Assembly: GCF_016107395.1 (NCBI RefSeq) | Contig: NZ_JAAIKO010000005.1 | Coordinates: 62,001 to 126,000, forward strand | Reading direction: 5' to 3' | DNA from: Streptomyces fildesensis | Lineage (GTDB): Bacteria; Actinomycetota; Actinomycetes; Streptomycetales; Streptomycetaceae | DNA: 64,000 nucleotides | In this document: positions 34,401 through 42,696 of the stretch, one piece after another | Position numbering within the stretch: position 1 is the first letter of the stretch | Layout: each line of letters begins with the position of its first letter | Translations under genes and position numbers: made by a program | Notes under the pieces: model-generated | What the model was told of the DNA's origin: nothing | What the model saw: only the letters and a program-made list of their open reading frames with translations | The model's database searches: none

Positions 34401-35114
34401 TCAGTCCGCCTCGCGGACCGTCACCTCGGCCGCGGGGCTCAGCAGACGCAGTCCCTCGGCGAGCTCGCCCGCGGCGGTGTGCAGCTCGTCGAGCGGCATC
34501 GGCGTGAGGCGTTCGAGCAGGAAGACGGCGTTGACGGAGTCCTCCGTCAGCCGGGTGCGGACGCCCTGACGCCAGTTCCAGCGGCGGCAGGTGACCCCGG
34601 TGTCGTCCTGCCAGACGACCTCGCCGGGCTCGGGGTGCTCCACGACCGGCTCGCCACCGGCCGCGGTCTCGAACTTCTCGTCGCCGCCGGCCCGCACCAG
34701 CCGCATCCCGCCGAGGATGTGGTCGGTGTCCTCGCCGCCGACCGGCACCAGATGGGCCACGCTGACGGCGTTGTAGAGGTCGACGAGGAGATTGATCCTC
34801 GGCAGCCCGCCGTCGGCGAGTGCGCGTCTGGCCAGCGCCTCGGCGGAGTTGCGGGTGCGGGACGGCTTGGCGCCGAAGGCGGTGTACGCGTCGCGCCAGG
34901 CCGCGATGTGCGGGTCCTCGTGCGGGGCGCGGCCGGCCAGCCGCGCGGTGAGCCGGCGCACGGCGTCGTCGAGCAGCGCGGAGCTCCGCTCGTCGCTCGG
35001 CCCGTTGGTCAGGCCCCGGGCCTCGACGATGAGCGGGACGAATCCGGGTACGAGCTCGTGCACCTCGGGGGCCACGGTGATGTTCAGGGGCTGAGCGGGG
35101 TTCGTCGGGGGCAT
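34401..35114 (-). CDS. Stand-alone B3/B4 domain protein
   Basis: This 237-residue protein matches the B3/B4 domain of the phenylalanyl-tRNA synthetase beta chain: DPHIAAWRDAYTAFGAKPSRTRNSAEALARRAL, LPRINLLVDLYNAVSVAHLVPVGGED and DDTGVTCRRWNWRQGVRTRLTEDS. In PheRS that domain edits misacylated tRNA; free-standing copies are of unproven function. It follows the transglutaminase-like gene by 32 bp in the same direction, so they form an operon. Confidence 0.85.
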   Translation of the reverse strand: MPPTNPAQPLNITVAPEVHELVPGFVPLIVEARGLTNGPSDERSSALLDDAVRRLTARLAGRAPHEDPHIAAWRDAYTAFGAKPSRTRNSAEALARRALADGGLPRINLLVDLYNAVSVAHLVPVGGEDTDHILGGMRLVRAGGDEKFETAAGGEPVVEHPEPGEVVWQDDTGVTCRRWNWRQGVRTRLTEDSVNAVFLLERLTPMPLDELHTAAGELAEGLRLLSPAAEVTVREAD

Positions 35115-35146
35115 CGCAGACCTTGGTTCCTTGACGGGGACGGCGT

Positions 35147-35746
35147 TCACAGCGCGGTGGGCAGCAGCTGCCACAGGTGCGGCCGGTCGGTGGCGCGCTG
35201 AAGAGATTCCAGCACGGCCGGCGGCGGAGCCGCGTACAGCACCGGGTAGTCGGCCTCGCCGAACTCGGGGCGGACCCGCCAGGCGAGCTGTTCCCGCTCC
35301 GCCGAGAACTGCGCGTCCACACCCGGCTTGTTCCCCCGCGCGTCCTGCCGCGCCCACTGCGTCCGCCCGGGCAGCAGGACGGCGACGAGGCCGTGCACCA
35401 GCGGATTGCCACCGGCTTCGTCGGTGAGGCGCTGGTAACAGAGCCCGGTGGGAATCCCCTCGGCCCGCAGCAGCGCGGCGAGGGCGTGCGACTTGGCGTG
35501 GCAGATACCGGTGCGCAGCCGCAGGACGTCCGAGGCGCGCCAGGTCACCCGGGGGTCGTCGGCGTCGCCGGAGTGCGGAACGGTGTCGCGGACGAACTCG
35601 AAGGCCGCCCGGGCGTAGTCGTACGCGCCGTCACTACCCGCGCGCAGCCGTTCCGCGGTCTCGCGCACCAGCGGATGGTCATGGTCGATGACGTCGGCGG
35701 CGGCGAGATACGCCGCGGGACCGGGTACGTCCTGGAGGAGTTCCAT
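35147..35746 (-). CDS. Transglutaminase-like cysteine protease-fold protein
   Basis: This 199-residue protein has the Cys-His-Asp triad of the transglutaminase fold: Cys in RTGICHAKSHALAALLRAEGIP, His in LVHGLVAVLLP and Asp in KPGVDAQFSAER. The fold hydrolyses or forms amide bonds. Its substrate is unknown. It is first in an operon with a B3/B4 protein. A TTG 12 codons upstream is in frame, but the ATG at 35746 gives a more typical N-terminus. The upstream DNA is unusually AT-rich. Confidence 0.83.
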   Translation of the reverse strand: MELLQDVPGPAAYLAAADVIDHDHPLVRETAERLRAGSDGAYDYARAAFEFVRDTVPHSGDADDPRVTWRASDVLRLRTGICHAKSHALAALLRAEGIPTGLCYQRLTDEAGGNPLVHGLVAVLLPGRTQWARQDARGNKPGVDAQFSAEREQLAWRVRPEFGEADYPVLYAAPPPAVLESLQRATDRPHLWQLLPTAL

Positions 35747-35798
35747 ATTCGGAACCCTAGGCAGGATCACACGTCCGATCAATCGAAATACGAATCAG

Positions 35799-35812
35799 TG
35801 CATACTTATTCA
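35799..35812. promoter_or_regulatory. ARG-box-like palindrome
   Basis: TGCATACTTATTCA fits the ArgR half-site pattern TGMATWWWWATKCA at 13 of 14 positions. It lies upstream of the transglutaminase-like gene in an AT-rich patch. Chance occurrence in such a patch is possible. Confidence 0.3.
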
Positions 35813-35820
35813 GGAGCGGG

Positions 35821-36216
35821 CTAGGCGATCGCACCGTTCGTGGCGCCCGGTCCGGCGTCGTCCGCGTGCCGGGCCAGCGCGGACGCCAGATCGGGATGGA
35901 TCTCGAAGACCCGCCCCAGCCGGGTGAGCCGCAGCAGCCTCGTGAAGGACGGATCGGCGCTGACGATCCGGATGCGGCCCCCGTTCTCGAGGGCGTGCAT
36001 CCGGAACCGGCAGAGCAGCGAAAGACCGCTGCAGTCGATGAACGTCACGGGCCGCAGATCGATGATGAAGTCCGAGTCGGCCACCCGGGCGAGTGCGTCG
36101 AGGAAAGGGGACAGCCCCGCCGCGGCGAGGACGTCCAGTTCTCCCCACAGCTCGACCACGGTGGTCCCGGCCACCGATCGCCGACTGGCGCCGAAGGCGG
36201 GCTGATCGTCGTACAT
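35821..36216 (-). CDS. STAS-domain anti-sigma factor antagonist
   Basis: This 131-residue protein is a single STAS domain: VVELWGELDVLAAAGLSPFLDAL, then the phosphorylation loop RPVTFIDCSGLSLLCRF with the serine expected to be modified by a partner anti-sigma kinase. Such proteins release sigma factors when unphosphorylated. No anti-sigma or sigma gene is adjacent. The ATG at 36216 is chosen because the longer start at 36273 would overlap the -10 of the promoter. Confidence 0.9.
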   Translation of the reverse strand: MYDDQPAFGASRRSVAGTTVVELWGELDVLAAAGLSPFLDALARVADSDFIIDLRPVTFIDCSGLSLLCRFRMHALENGGRIRIVSADPSFTRLLRLTRLGRVFEIHPDLASALARHADDAGPGATNGAIA

Positions 36217-36268
36217 GGCAGGCCCCCCACTCCTGGTGATGGGCGTGCGCCGATGCGCATGTGTACGT

Positions 36269-36298
36269 GTCATACCCGCCGGTCGGCGATGAAGTCAA
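36269..36298 (-). promoter_or_regulatory. Promoter of the STAS gene
   Basis: On the minus strand TTGACT (36293-36298) and TATGAC (36269-36274) are spaced by 18 bases. The predicted start point lies about 45 bases upstream of the ATG at 36216. Confidence 0.55.
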
Positions 36299-36367
36299 CG
36301 GTTGGGACAGCAGCGGAAGTTGGCTTGTTCCGGGCCGTGGCCGGGCCGTGGGACAGCGGTGGCGGGA

Positions 36368-37462
36368 CTAGTGTCCGGCCAGTTCCGCGGCGATGGCAGC
36401 CGCGAACGAGTCGACGTCGTCCTCCGTGGTGTCGAAGGAGCACATCCAGCGGACCTCACCGGTGTTCTCGTTCCAGAAATAGAAGCGGTAGCGCTTCTGC
36501 AGCCGCTCACTGACCTCGCGCGGCAGGATCGCGAAGACGGCGTTGGACTGCACCGGACGGACGATCGTCACACCGTCGACCCCCCGGACGGCCGCTTCCA
36601 GCCGCTGCGCCATCGCGTTGGCGTGCCGCGCGCCGCGCAGCCAGAGGTCGCCGGCGAGCAGCGCCTCGAACTGCACCGACACGAAGCGCATCTTGGAGGC
36701 GAGCTGCATCGACAGCTTGCGCAGATGCTTCATGGCGCGCACCCGCTCGGGGGTGAGCACGACGATGCACTCCCCCATCAGCAGGCCGTTCTTGGTGCCG
36801 CCGAAGGAGAGGATGTCGACCCCGGCGTCGGTGGTGAACGCCGCGAGCGGCACACCGAGCGTGGCGGCGGCGTTGGAGATCCGCGCCCCGTCCAGATGGA
36901 CGGCCATGCCGTGCTGGTGGGCGTGGTCGCAGATCGCCCGGATCTCGTCGGGGGTGTAGCAGGTGCCCAGTTCGGTGGTCTGGGTGATCGAGACGACCTG
37001 CGGCTGCGCCCGGTGCTCGTCCTCGAAGCCGAACGCCTGGAGGTCGATCAGCTCGGGGGTGAGCTTGCCGTCCGGCGTCGGGACGGTCAGCAGCTTGAGC
37101 CCGCCGACGCGCTCCGGAGCGCCGCACTCGTCCACGTTGATGTGCGCGGACTCCGCGCAGATCACCGCGCCCCAGCGCTCGGTGACAGACTGCAGCGCCG
37201 TGACGTTGGCGCCGGTGCCGTTGAAGACCGGGAAGACCTCCGCGCGCGGGCCGAAGTGGCCGCGGAAGATGTCCTGCAGATGGGCGGTGTAGTCGTCCTC
37301 GCCGTACGCGACCTGGTGGCCGCCGTTGGCGAGGGCGAGGGCGGTGAGCACCTCGGGGTGCACGCCGGCGTAGTTGTCGCTGGCGAAGCCCCGGACCTCG
37401 GGGTCGTGGCGCCGGACGGCGTCGGTGGCGAGCTGCTCGCTCACGGTTGGGGCGTCAGCCAC
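36368..37462 (-). CDS. ltaE: Low-specificity L-threonine aldolase
   Basis: This 364-residue PLP enzyme cleaves L-threonine or allo-threonine to glycine and acetaldehyde. The PLP lysine is Lys224 in SFGGTKNG, and the ring-binding Asp191 and Arg194 lie in HLDGARI. The N-terminal RGFASDNYAGVHPEVL is the family start motif. The GTG start overlaps the end of the SDR gene by 22 bp, so it is the third gene of the DUF6421-SDR-aldolase operon. Confidence 0.93.
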   Translation of the reverse strand: MADAPTVSEQLATDAVRRHDPEVRGFASDNYAGVHPEVLTALALANGGHQVAYGEDDYTAHLQDIFRGHFGPRAEVFPVFNGTGANVTALQSVTERWGAVICAESAHINVDECGAPERVGGLKLLTVPTPDGKLTPELIDLQAFGFEDEHRAQPQVVSITQTTELGTCYTPDEIRAICDHAHQHGMAVHLDGARISNAAATLGVPLAAFTTDAGVDILSFGGTKNGLLMGECIVVLTPERVRAMKHLRKLSMQLASKMRFVSVQFEALLAGDLWLRGARHANAMAQRLEAAVRGVDGVTIVRPVQSNAVFAILPREVSERLQKRYRFYFWNENTGEVRWMCSFDTTEDDVDSFAAAIAAELAGH

Positions 37463-38202
37463 AGTCGGGTTCCGTTCACTTCCTCGGCGGGCCGGTTCCA
37501 GATGTCCGTGACGGCCTCGGCGAGGTCCGTCACATCGGTGAAGCCGGCGAATTTGGCGTTCGGGCGCTGCGCCCGCATCTCATCGTGCACCAGCGCCTTG
37601 ATGACGACGACGCTGGCCGCCGCGGTGAGCGGGTCGGTGCCCGCCAGCTTGCGGAACGAGTCCCCCATGGCGAGCGTCCAGGCCTCGGCGGCGGCCTTCG
37701 ACGCGGCGTAGGCGGCGTTGCCGGCCGTCGGGCTGCTGGCACCGGCGGCGCTGATCAGCACATAGCGGCCGCGCGTGCTGCGCAGCAGCGGGTCGTGGAA
37801 CGCCAGCGAGGTGTGCTGGACGGTGCGGATCAGCAGCTTGTGCAGGAAGTCCCAGTCGGCGAGGTCGGTCTCGGTGAACGACGCGGAGCCGCGCCAGCCG
37901 CCGACCAGATGGACCAGACCGTCGACCGGACCGTGGTCCTTCTCGATCCGCTCGGCCCATTCACGGGTCGCGTCGGGGTCGAGCAGGTCCACGATCTCAC
38001 CGGTGATGTCCGCACCGCCGGCGTCGAAACGGGCCTGGTCGACGGCTTGCGCGAGCCGTTCGGGGTTCGCGTCTGCGGCGACCACATGAGCGCCCGCCTT
38101 GGCGAGCCGCTGGAGCATCGCGCGGCCGGCCGGACCGCCGGCTCCCGCCACCGCGATGACCGCTCCCTGGAGCGGTCCCTGGCTTTCGGTCCCGTTCGCC
38201 AT
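37441..38202 (-). CDS. SDR-family oxidoreductase
   Basis: This 253-residue short-chain dehydrogenase has the nucleotide motif GAGGPAG at 20-26 and the catalytic YAASK segment (NAAYAASKAAAEAW). An unusual LVHLVGGWRGSASF replaces the common NNAG region. The substrate is unknown. The ATG at 38202 has the strong SD GAGGAGGCGAAG and is preferred over a GTG at 38229 that would overlap the DUF6421 stop (GTGA). It lies between DUF6421 and threonine aldolase in one operon. Confidence 0.88.
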   Translation of the reverse strand: MANGTESQGPLQGAVIAVAGAGGPAGRAMLQRLAKAGAHVVAADANPERLAQAVDQARFDAGGADITGEIVDLLDPDATREWAERIEKDHGPVDGLVHLVGGWRGSASFTETDLADWDFLHKLLIRTVQHTSLAFHDPLLRSTRGRYVLISAAGASSPTAGNAAYAASKAAAEAWTLAMGDSFRKLAGTDPLTAAASVVVIKALVHDEMRAQRPNAKFAGFTDVTDLAEAVTDIWNRPAEEVNGTRLWLTPQP

Positions 38203-38225
38203 CTTCGCCTCCTCGGCCGCGTCGC

Positions 38226-39623
38226 TCACGCCGCCGTCCGTACGACGCCGCTCGCGGTGATCCCCTTGGTCGAGGCGATCACGTCGCGCAGCTTCTTCGC
38301 GAGTGCCTCATAGAACATGCTCAGCGGGAACTCGTCGACGAGCACCTCGTCCACGAGCTTGCGCGGCGGCAGCGACAGGTCGAGGGCGTCCGGGCCCTTG
38401 GCCCACACCGATCCCGGGTGGGGCGAGAGGTACGTCGCGACCAGGTCGTACGCGGCGAACCAGTGCACGAGCTTCGGGCGGTCGATGCCGTCGCGGTACA
38501 GCTTCTCGATGTCGGCGCAGAGCTGGTTGGTGACCTTGGGAGCCAGCTCCCAGTCGATGTGCAGGGTGTTGTCCGTCCAGCGTACGGCGTCGTGCTTGTG
38601 CAGGTAGGAGAAGAGCAGCTGGCCGCCCAGGCCGTCGTAGTTGCGGACCCGCTCGCCGGTGACGGGGAAGCGGAAGAGGCGGTCGAAGAGGATCGCGTAC
38701 TGCACGCCCAGGCCCATCGGGTGGCCCTCGGCCTGCAGCTTCACGGCCTCCTTGAAGGTCGTGAGGTCACAGCGCAGCTCTTCGAGGCCGTACATCCAGA
38801 ACGGCGCCCGCTGCTTGATCATGAAGGGGTCGAACGGCAGGTCGCCGTGGCTGTGGGTGCGGTCGTGGATCATGTCCCACAGCACGAACGTCTGCTGGGA
38901 GAGCTCCTGGTCCTCGATGAGCCGCGCGGCCTCACCGGGCAGTTCCAGGCCGAGGGTGTCCACGGCGGCGGCGGTCACGGCCCGGAAGCGGGCGGCCTCG
39001 CGGTCGCAGAAGATGCCGCCCCAGGTCCAGCGCTCGGGCGCCTGGCGGACGGCCACGGTCTCCGGGAAGAGCACCGCGGAGTTGGTGTCGTAGCCGGGCG
39101 TGAAGTCCTGGAACGTGATCGGCACGAACAGCGGGTTGTCGTAGCGGGTCCGCTCCAGCTCGGCGAGCCAGTCGGGCCACACGACGCGCAGGGCGACGGC
39201 TTCCAGGTTGCGGTCCGGGTTGCCGTTCTGCGTGTACATCGGGAAGACGACCAGGTGCTGCAGGCCGTCGCGCCGGTCGGCGGCGGGCTGGAAGGCCAGC
39301 AGCGAGTCCAGGAAGTCCGGGACGCCGAAGCCGCCGTCGGCCCAGCGGCGCAGGTCGGTGACGAGCGCCTGGTGGTACGCCGTGTCGTGCGGCACCAGCG
39401 GGGAGAGCTGCTCGATCGCGTCGATGACGCGCTCCAAGGTGCGCTCCACATCGGCCAGCGACGGGACGACCTCGGCGGAGAAGTCGATCGAGCCGTCCTT
39501 CTGCTGCCAGGGCCTGATGGCTTCCACGGCTTGCTTCAGTACGGCCCACGCCGGATGCGAGGCGATGCCCTCGCCGGATATCCCGGCCCCGTCAGCCACT
39601 ACAGCCGAAAGATTTTCACTCAT
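38226..39623 (-). CDS. DUF6421 family protein
   Basis: This 465-residue protein has no recognisable enzyme domain. A striking HDRTHSHGDLPFDPF at 253-267 carries three histidines and aspartates that could bind a metal. Other aromatic-rich segments are WTWGGIFCDREAARF and PFWMYGLEELRCDLTTF. The whole reads like a soluble helical enzyme. It is first in an operon with an SDR and threonine aldolase, so it may act on a beta-hydroxy amino acid or carbonyl compound, which is inference. The ATG has the SD AAGGAGGGG. Confidence 0.8.
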   Translation of the reverse strand: MSENLSAVVADGAGISGEGIASHPAWAVLKQAVEAIRPWQQKDGSIDFSAEVVPSLADVERTLERVIDAIEQLSPLVPHDTAYHQALVTDLRRWADGGFGVPDFLDSLLAFQPAADRRDGLQHLVVFPMYTQNGNPDRNLEAVALRVVWPDWLAELERTRYDNPLFVPITFQDFTPGYDTNSAVLFPETVAVRQAPERWTWGGIFCDREAARFRAVTAAAVDTLGLELPGEAARLIEDQELSQQTFVLWDMIHDRTHSHGDLPFDPFMIKQRAPFWMYGLEELRCDLTTFKEAVKLQAEGHPMGLGVQYAILFDRLFRFPVTGERVRNYDGLGGQLLFSYLHKHDAVRWTDNTLHIDWELAPKVTNQLCADIEKLYRDGIDRPKLVHWFAAYDLVATYLSPHPGSVWAKGPDALDLSLPPRKLVDEVLVDEFPLSMFYEALAKKLRDVIASTKGITASGVVRTAA

Positions 39624-39987
39624 GACCCCTCCTTCACAGAAGAAACGCGCTTGATCCGCCAAGGAAGCGTATCTATACGAGCTTCCTCCGTTCAAGGGGG
39701 GTCGGAGCAGATTATCCTGTGCGACCCCCCACAAGACCGGTCATTTTCCTGTCATGCGCCGTTCTCGCGATGAGTTCTGTTAGTTGCGTCATGATGGGGC
39801 GGCCGACCTTCGGAACATTGCTCCCTTATGACCGTAAAGCGACTTCGTTCCAGTCTCGCCCAGCTTCCCGGCGCGCGCGATCCCCGCGCCGGATCCCGGC
39901 GGCCCGGTGGCAGCCCGGCGGGCGGCACGCCCTCACACGAGTGACGGAACCGGCAGGCCGGGGTCCGGCGGCGGTAGGAGAGGGGTC
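39624..39987. other. Non-coding region with two inverted repeats upstream of DUF6421
   Basis: GGAAGC (39663-39668) and GCTTCC (39681-39686) enclose the palindromic GTATCTATAC. GGGGGGTCG (39696-39704) and CGACCCCCC (39722-39730) form perfect 9-bp arms around a 17-base AT-rich spacer. Either may be an operator or an RNA hairpin in the 5' region of DUF6421. The rest (39731-39987) shows no supported gene. Confidence 0.45.
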
Positions 39988-40113
39988 ATGAGTACCCGCG
40001 CTGTCCTCGTCGCCGCCCTGATCACCGGATTCGTCCTCGGCACGGCGGGTGTCCGCTCCTCGCACTCCGCGCCGTCACACCACGTTCCACCTGCCGTCAC
40101 CGCCCGTCCCTAG
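39988..40113 (+). CDS. Small predicted membrane or secreted peptide
   Basis: This 41-residue ORF has a short basic start, one hydrophobic segment (AVLVAALITGFVLGTAGV) and a His/Pro-rich tail (HSAPSHHVPPAVTARP). A strong SD (GGAGAGGGG) precedes the ATG. The stop is close to the start of the glycerophosphodiesterase gene, so they may be co-transcribed. No known family is recognised. Confidence 0.55.
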   Translation: MSTRAVLVAALITGFVLGTAGVRSSHSAPSHHVPPAVTARP

Positions 40114-40123
40114 GATGTCGGCC

Positions 40124-40819
40124 ATGAACTTCCTCACCGTCGGTCACCGGGGTGTCATGGGCGTGGAGCCCGAGAACACCCTGCGTTCCTTCGCCCGCGC
40201 CGAGCGCGAGGGGCTGGACCAGATCGAGCTCGATCTGCACCTGAGCAAGGACGGCGCGCTCGTCGTCATGCATGACGCGGAGGTGGACCGCACCACGGAC
40301 GGCACCGGCCGGATCGGCGACCTCACCCTCGACGAGCTGCGCGAGCTGGACGCGGGGCAGGGCGAACGGGTGCCCGTCCTCGAAGAGGTGCTGGACGCGG
40401 TCACCGGACCGATCCAGGCCGAGATCAAGGACGTGGCCGCCGCCCGGGTGCTCGCGAAGGTGCTGCGCGACCGCGACGAGGTGGGCCGGGTGAGCGTGCT
40501 GTCCTTCCACGACGAGGCGCTGCGCGAGATCCACGAACTGCTGCCGGAGTCGCACCGCGTGCTGGTCGCCAGCGAGCTCGGCCGGGACCTGGTGGCACGC
40601 GCGCGGGCCGTGGGTGCCCGGATGGTCAGTCTGGAACTGCCGCAGCTCAGCCTCGACGTGGTCCGCCGCTGCCGGGACGCCGGGCTCGCCGTGATCGCGT
40701 GGACGGTGAACACTCCGCAGGAGCTGGACCTGGCGCACGCACTCGGGCTGGACGGCATCGTGACCGACCTGCCGTCCATCGACGGTCGGGCGATGCCGCA
40801 GATCGCCGGACGGGCCTGA
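40124..40819 (+). CDS. Glycerophosphodiester phosphodiesterase
   Basis: This 231-residue enzyme hydrolyses glycerophosphodiesters to glycerol-3-phosphate and an alcohol. The GDPD motifs are HRG at 8-10 followed by EPENTLRSF, then IELDLHLSKDGALVVMHDAEVDRTTDG with the metal-binding Glu/Asp and catalytic His, and a late WTVNTPQEL. There is no signal peptide, so it is cytoplasmic. An ATG at 40115 is an alternative start. Confidence 0.93.
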   Translation: MNFLTVGHRGVMGVEPENTLRSFARAEREGLDQIELDLHLSKDGALVVMHDAEVDRTTDGTGRIGDLTLDELRELDAGQGERVPVLEEVLDAVTGPIQAEIKDVAAARVLAKVLRDRDEVGRVSVLSFHDEALREIHELLPESHRVLVASELGRDLVARARAVGARMVSLELPQLSLDVVRRCRDAGLAVIAWTVNTPQELDLAHALGLDGIVTDLPSIDGRAMPQIAGRA

Positions 40820-40864
40820 CAGGTAGGCCTCCTGGCGAGGCGCGGGGCAACACCCCGGACACAA

Positions 40865-40888
40865 ACGTCCGGCATTCGGACGTATGCT
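40865..40888 (+). promoter_or_regulatory. Inverted repeat over the -10 of the amino-acid ABC operon
   Basis: ACGTCCG (40865-40871) and CGGACGT (40877-40883) are perfect arms around GCATT, and TATGCT (40883-40888) follows as a possible -10. The -35 is weak. The position suits a repressor site for the importer operon. Confidence 0.4.
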
Positions 40889-40933
40889 CCCGCGGCCTGG
40901 ACAGATTCCCCCGGCCGATGTCAATGTCCGGCC

Positions 40934-41827
40934 ATGCGTTCCGCGAACCTGCTGTCCCCGCGCCTCGCCGCCATCGCCGCGGCCGCCCTGCTCACCCTCG
41001 CCGCCACCGGCTGCGCGCCCCAGGAGGACGACTCCGCGGGCAGCACCGCCGCGCCCTCGGGAACGTCCGCCGCGAGCTGTGCCCCGGCCGGTCTGTCCAC
41101 CCGCACCGCGGGCAAGCTGACCGTGGGCACGGACACGCCCGCGTACAACCCGTGGTTCACCGACGACAAGCCCGCCAACGGCAAGGGCTTCGAGTCGGCC
41201 GTCACCTACGCCGTCGCCAAGCAGCTCGGCTATGCCCAGGCCGATGTCGTCTGGCAGACCGTCGCCTTCAACAACGCCTTCGCGCCCGGCGCGAAGACCT
41301 TCGACTTCGACATCAACCAGGTCTCGATCAGCGACGACCGCAAGAAGGCCGTCGACTTCTCGTCCGGCTACTACGACGTGCGCCAGGCCGTCATCGCGCT
41401 CAAGACCTCGAAGATCGCGAACGCGAGGTCGATCGCCGACCTCAAGGGCGCCAAGCTCGGCGCCCAGGTCGGCACCACCAGCCTGGACGTGCTCAACGAC
41501 GTCATCAAGCCGACCCAGGCACCCGCCGTCTACCAGAAGAACGACCTCGCCAAGAGCGCGCTGAAGAACGGTCAGGTGGACGGCATCGTCGTCGATCTGC
41601 CCACCGCGTTCTACATCACCGGCGCCGAGGTGCCGGAGGCCAAGGTCGTCGGGCAGTTCGAGACCGGCGGCGCCCAGAAGGAGCAGTTCGGCCTCGTCCT
41701 GGACAAGGGCAGCAAGCTCACGGCGTGCGTCAGCAAGGCTGTCGACGCGCTGCGCAAGGACGGCACGCTGGCCGGGCTGGAGAAGCAGTGGCTGTCCGAG
41801 GCCGTCGACGCGCCGGTGCTGAAGTGA
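40934..41827 (+). CDS. Polar amino-acid ABC transporter substrate-binding lipoprotein
   Basis: This 297-residue protein has a signal peptide with a lipobox ending AATGC (Cys27) and a family-3 solute-binding domain: GKLTVGTDTPAYNPWFTDDKPANGKGFESAVTYAVAKQLGY, then FDFDINQVSISDDRKKAVDFS. It binds an amino acid or a related small polar compound outside the cell. Its stop overlaps the permease start (GTGA). Confidence 0.94.
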   Translation: MRSANLLSPRLAAIAAAALLTLAATGCAPQEDDSAGSTAAPSGTSAASCAPAGLSTRTAGKLTVGTDTPAYNPWFTDDKPANGKGFESAVTYAVAKQLGYAQADVVWQTVAFNNAFAPGAKTFDFDINQVSISDDRKKAVDFSSGYYDVRQAVIALKTSKIANARSIADLKGAKLGAQVGTTSLDVLNDVIKPTQAPAVYQKNDLAKSALKNGQVDGIVVDLPTAFYITGAEVPEAKVVGQFETGGAQKEQFGLVLDKGSKLTACVSKAVDALRKDGTLAGLEKQWLSEAVDAPVLK

Positions 41828-42696
41828 CGCTGGAGGACGTCCGGCCGGACACCTACCGGCCGTCCGAGCGGCGGATCGAACGGGAGCGCTTCCGGCGCGC
41901 CCGCACCCGCCGCGCGGTGATCATCGGTGCCGTCAGCACGCTCGCCACCGCCGGGTTGCTCATCGGGCTCGTCGTCAGCTCCCCCGGCTGGCAGCGCACC
42001 CGCGAGACCTTCTTCAACGCGCACGACGCGCGCGCGTCACTGCCGAAGATCCTCGACGGGCTCTGGCTCAACCTCCAGCTGATGGTGGTGTGCGGAGCTG
42101 TCGTCCTGGTCCTCGGGCTGCTGCTCGCCGTCACCCGCACCCTGCGCGGGCCGGTGTTCTTCCCGCTGCGGGCGCTCGCCACCGCCTATGTCGACTTCTT
42201 CCGCGGTCTGCCGCTGATCATCTGCCTGCTCGGCGTGGTCTTCGGCGTCCCCGCGCTGCGGCTGCAGGGCGTCACCACCGACCCGGTGGTGCTGGGCGGC
42301 ACGGCCCTGGTCCTCACCTACTCGGCGTACGTCGCCGAGGTCTTCCGGGCCGGGATCGACACCGTCCACCCCAGCCAGCGCGCCGCCGCCCGCTCGCTGG
42401 GGCTGAGCAGCGCGCAGACCATGCGCCACGTGGTGCTGCCGCAGGCCGTCCGGCGGGTCGTGCCCCCGCTGCTGAACGACCTGGTCTCGCTGCAGAAGGA
42501 CACCGGTCTGGTGTCGATCGCCGGCGCGGTCGACGCGGTGTACGCCGCGCAGATCTACGCGGGCAAGACCTTCAACTACACCTCGTACGTCGTCGCCGGC
42601 CTGATCTTCGTCGCGCTCACCATCCCGATGACGCGCTTCACCGACTGGATCACCGCCCGGATGAACCGCCGCCAGTCGCAGGGAGGAACCGTATGA
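41824..42696 (+). CDS. Polar amino-acid ABC transporter permease
   Basis: This 290-residue permease has a basic N-terminus, a first helix near 30-50 and then the HisM/GlnP core with LRALATAYVDFFRGLPLIICLLGVVFG and the EAA-like loop RAAARSLGLSSAQTMRHVVLPQAVRRVVPPLLND. The GTG at 41824 overlaps the binding-protein stop; its own stop overlaps the ATPase start. Only one permease is present, so it probably homodimerises. Confidence 0.94.
   Translation: MTLEDVRPDTYRPSERRIERERFRRARTRRAVIIGAVSTLATAGLLIGLVVSSPGWQRTRETFFNAHDARASLPKILDGLWLNLQLMVVCGAVVLVLGLLLAVTRTLRGPVFFPLRALATAYVDFFRGLPLIICLLGVVFGVPALRLQGVTTDPVVLGGTALVLTYSAYVAEVFRAGIDTVHPSQRAAARSLGLSSAQTMRHVVLPQAVRRVVPPLLNDLVSLQKDTGLVSIAGAVDAVYAAQIYAGKTFNYTSYVVAGLIFVALTIPMTRFTDWITARMNRRQSQGGTV

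Noticed and set aside
40884-40970. A possible Cys leader peptide (MLPRPGQIPPADVNVRPC...) upstream of the amino-acid binding protein
   Set aside because: It lacks the HVDL-x-R-x-SSA-x-C pattern, has no stop before the binding-protein ATG, and simply runs into that gene in another frame.
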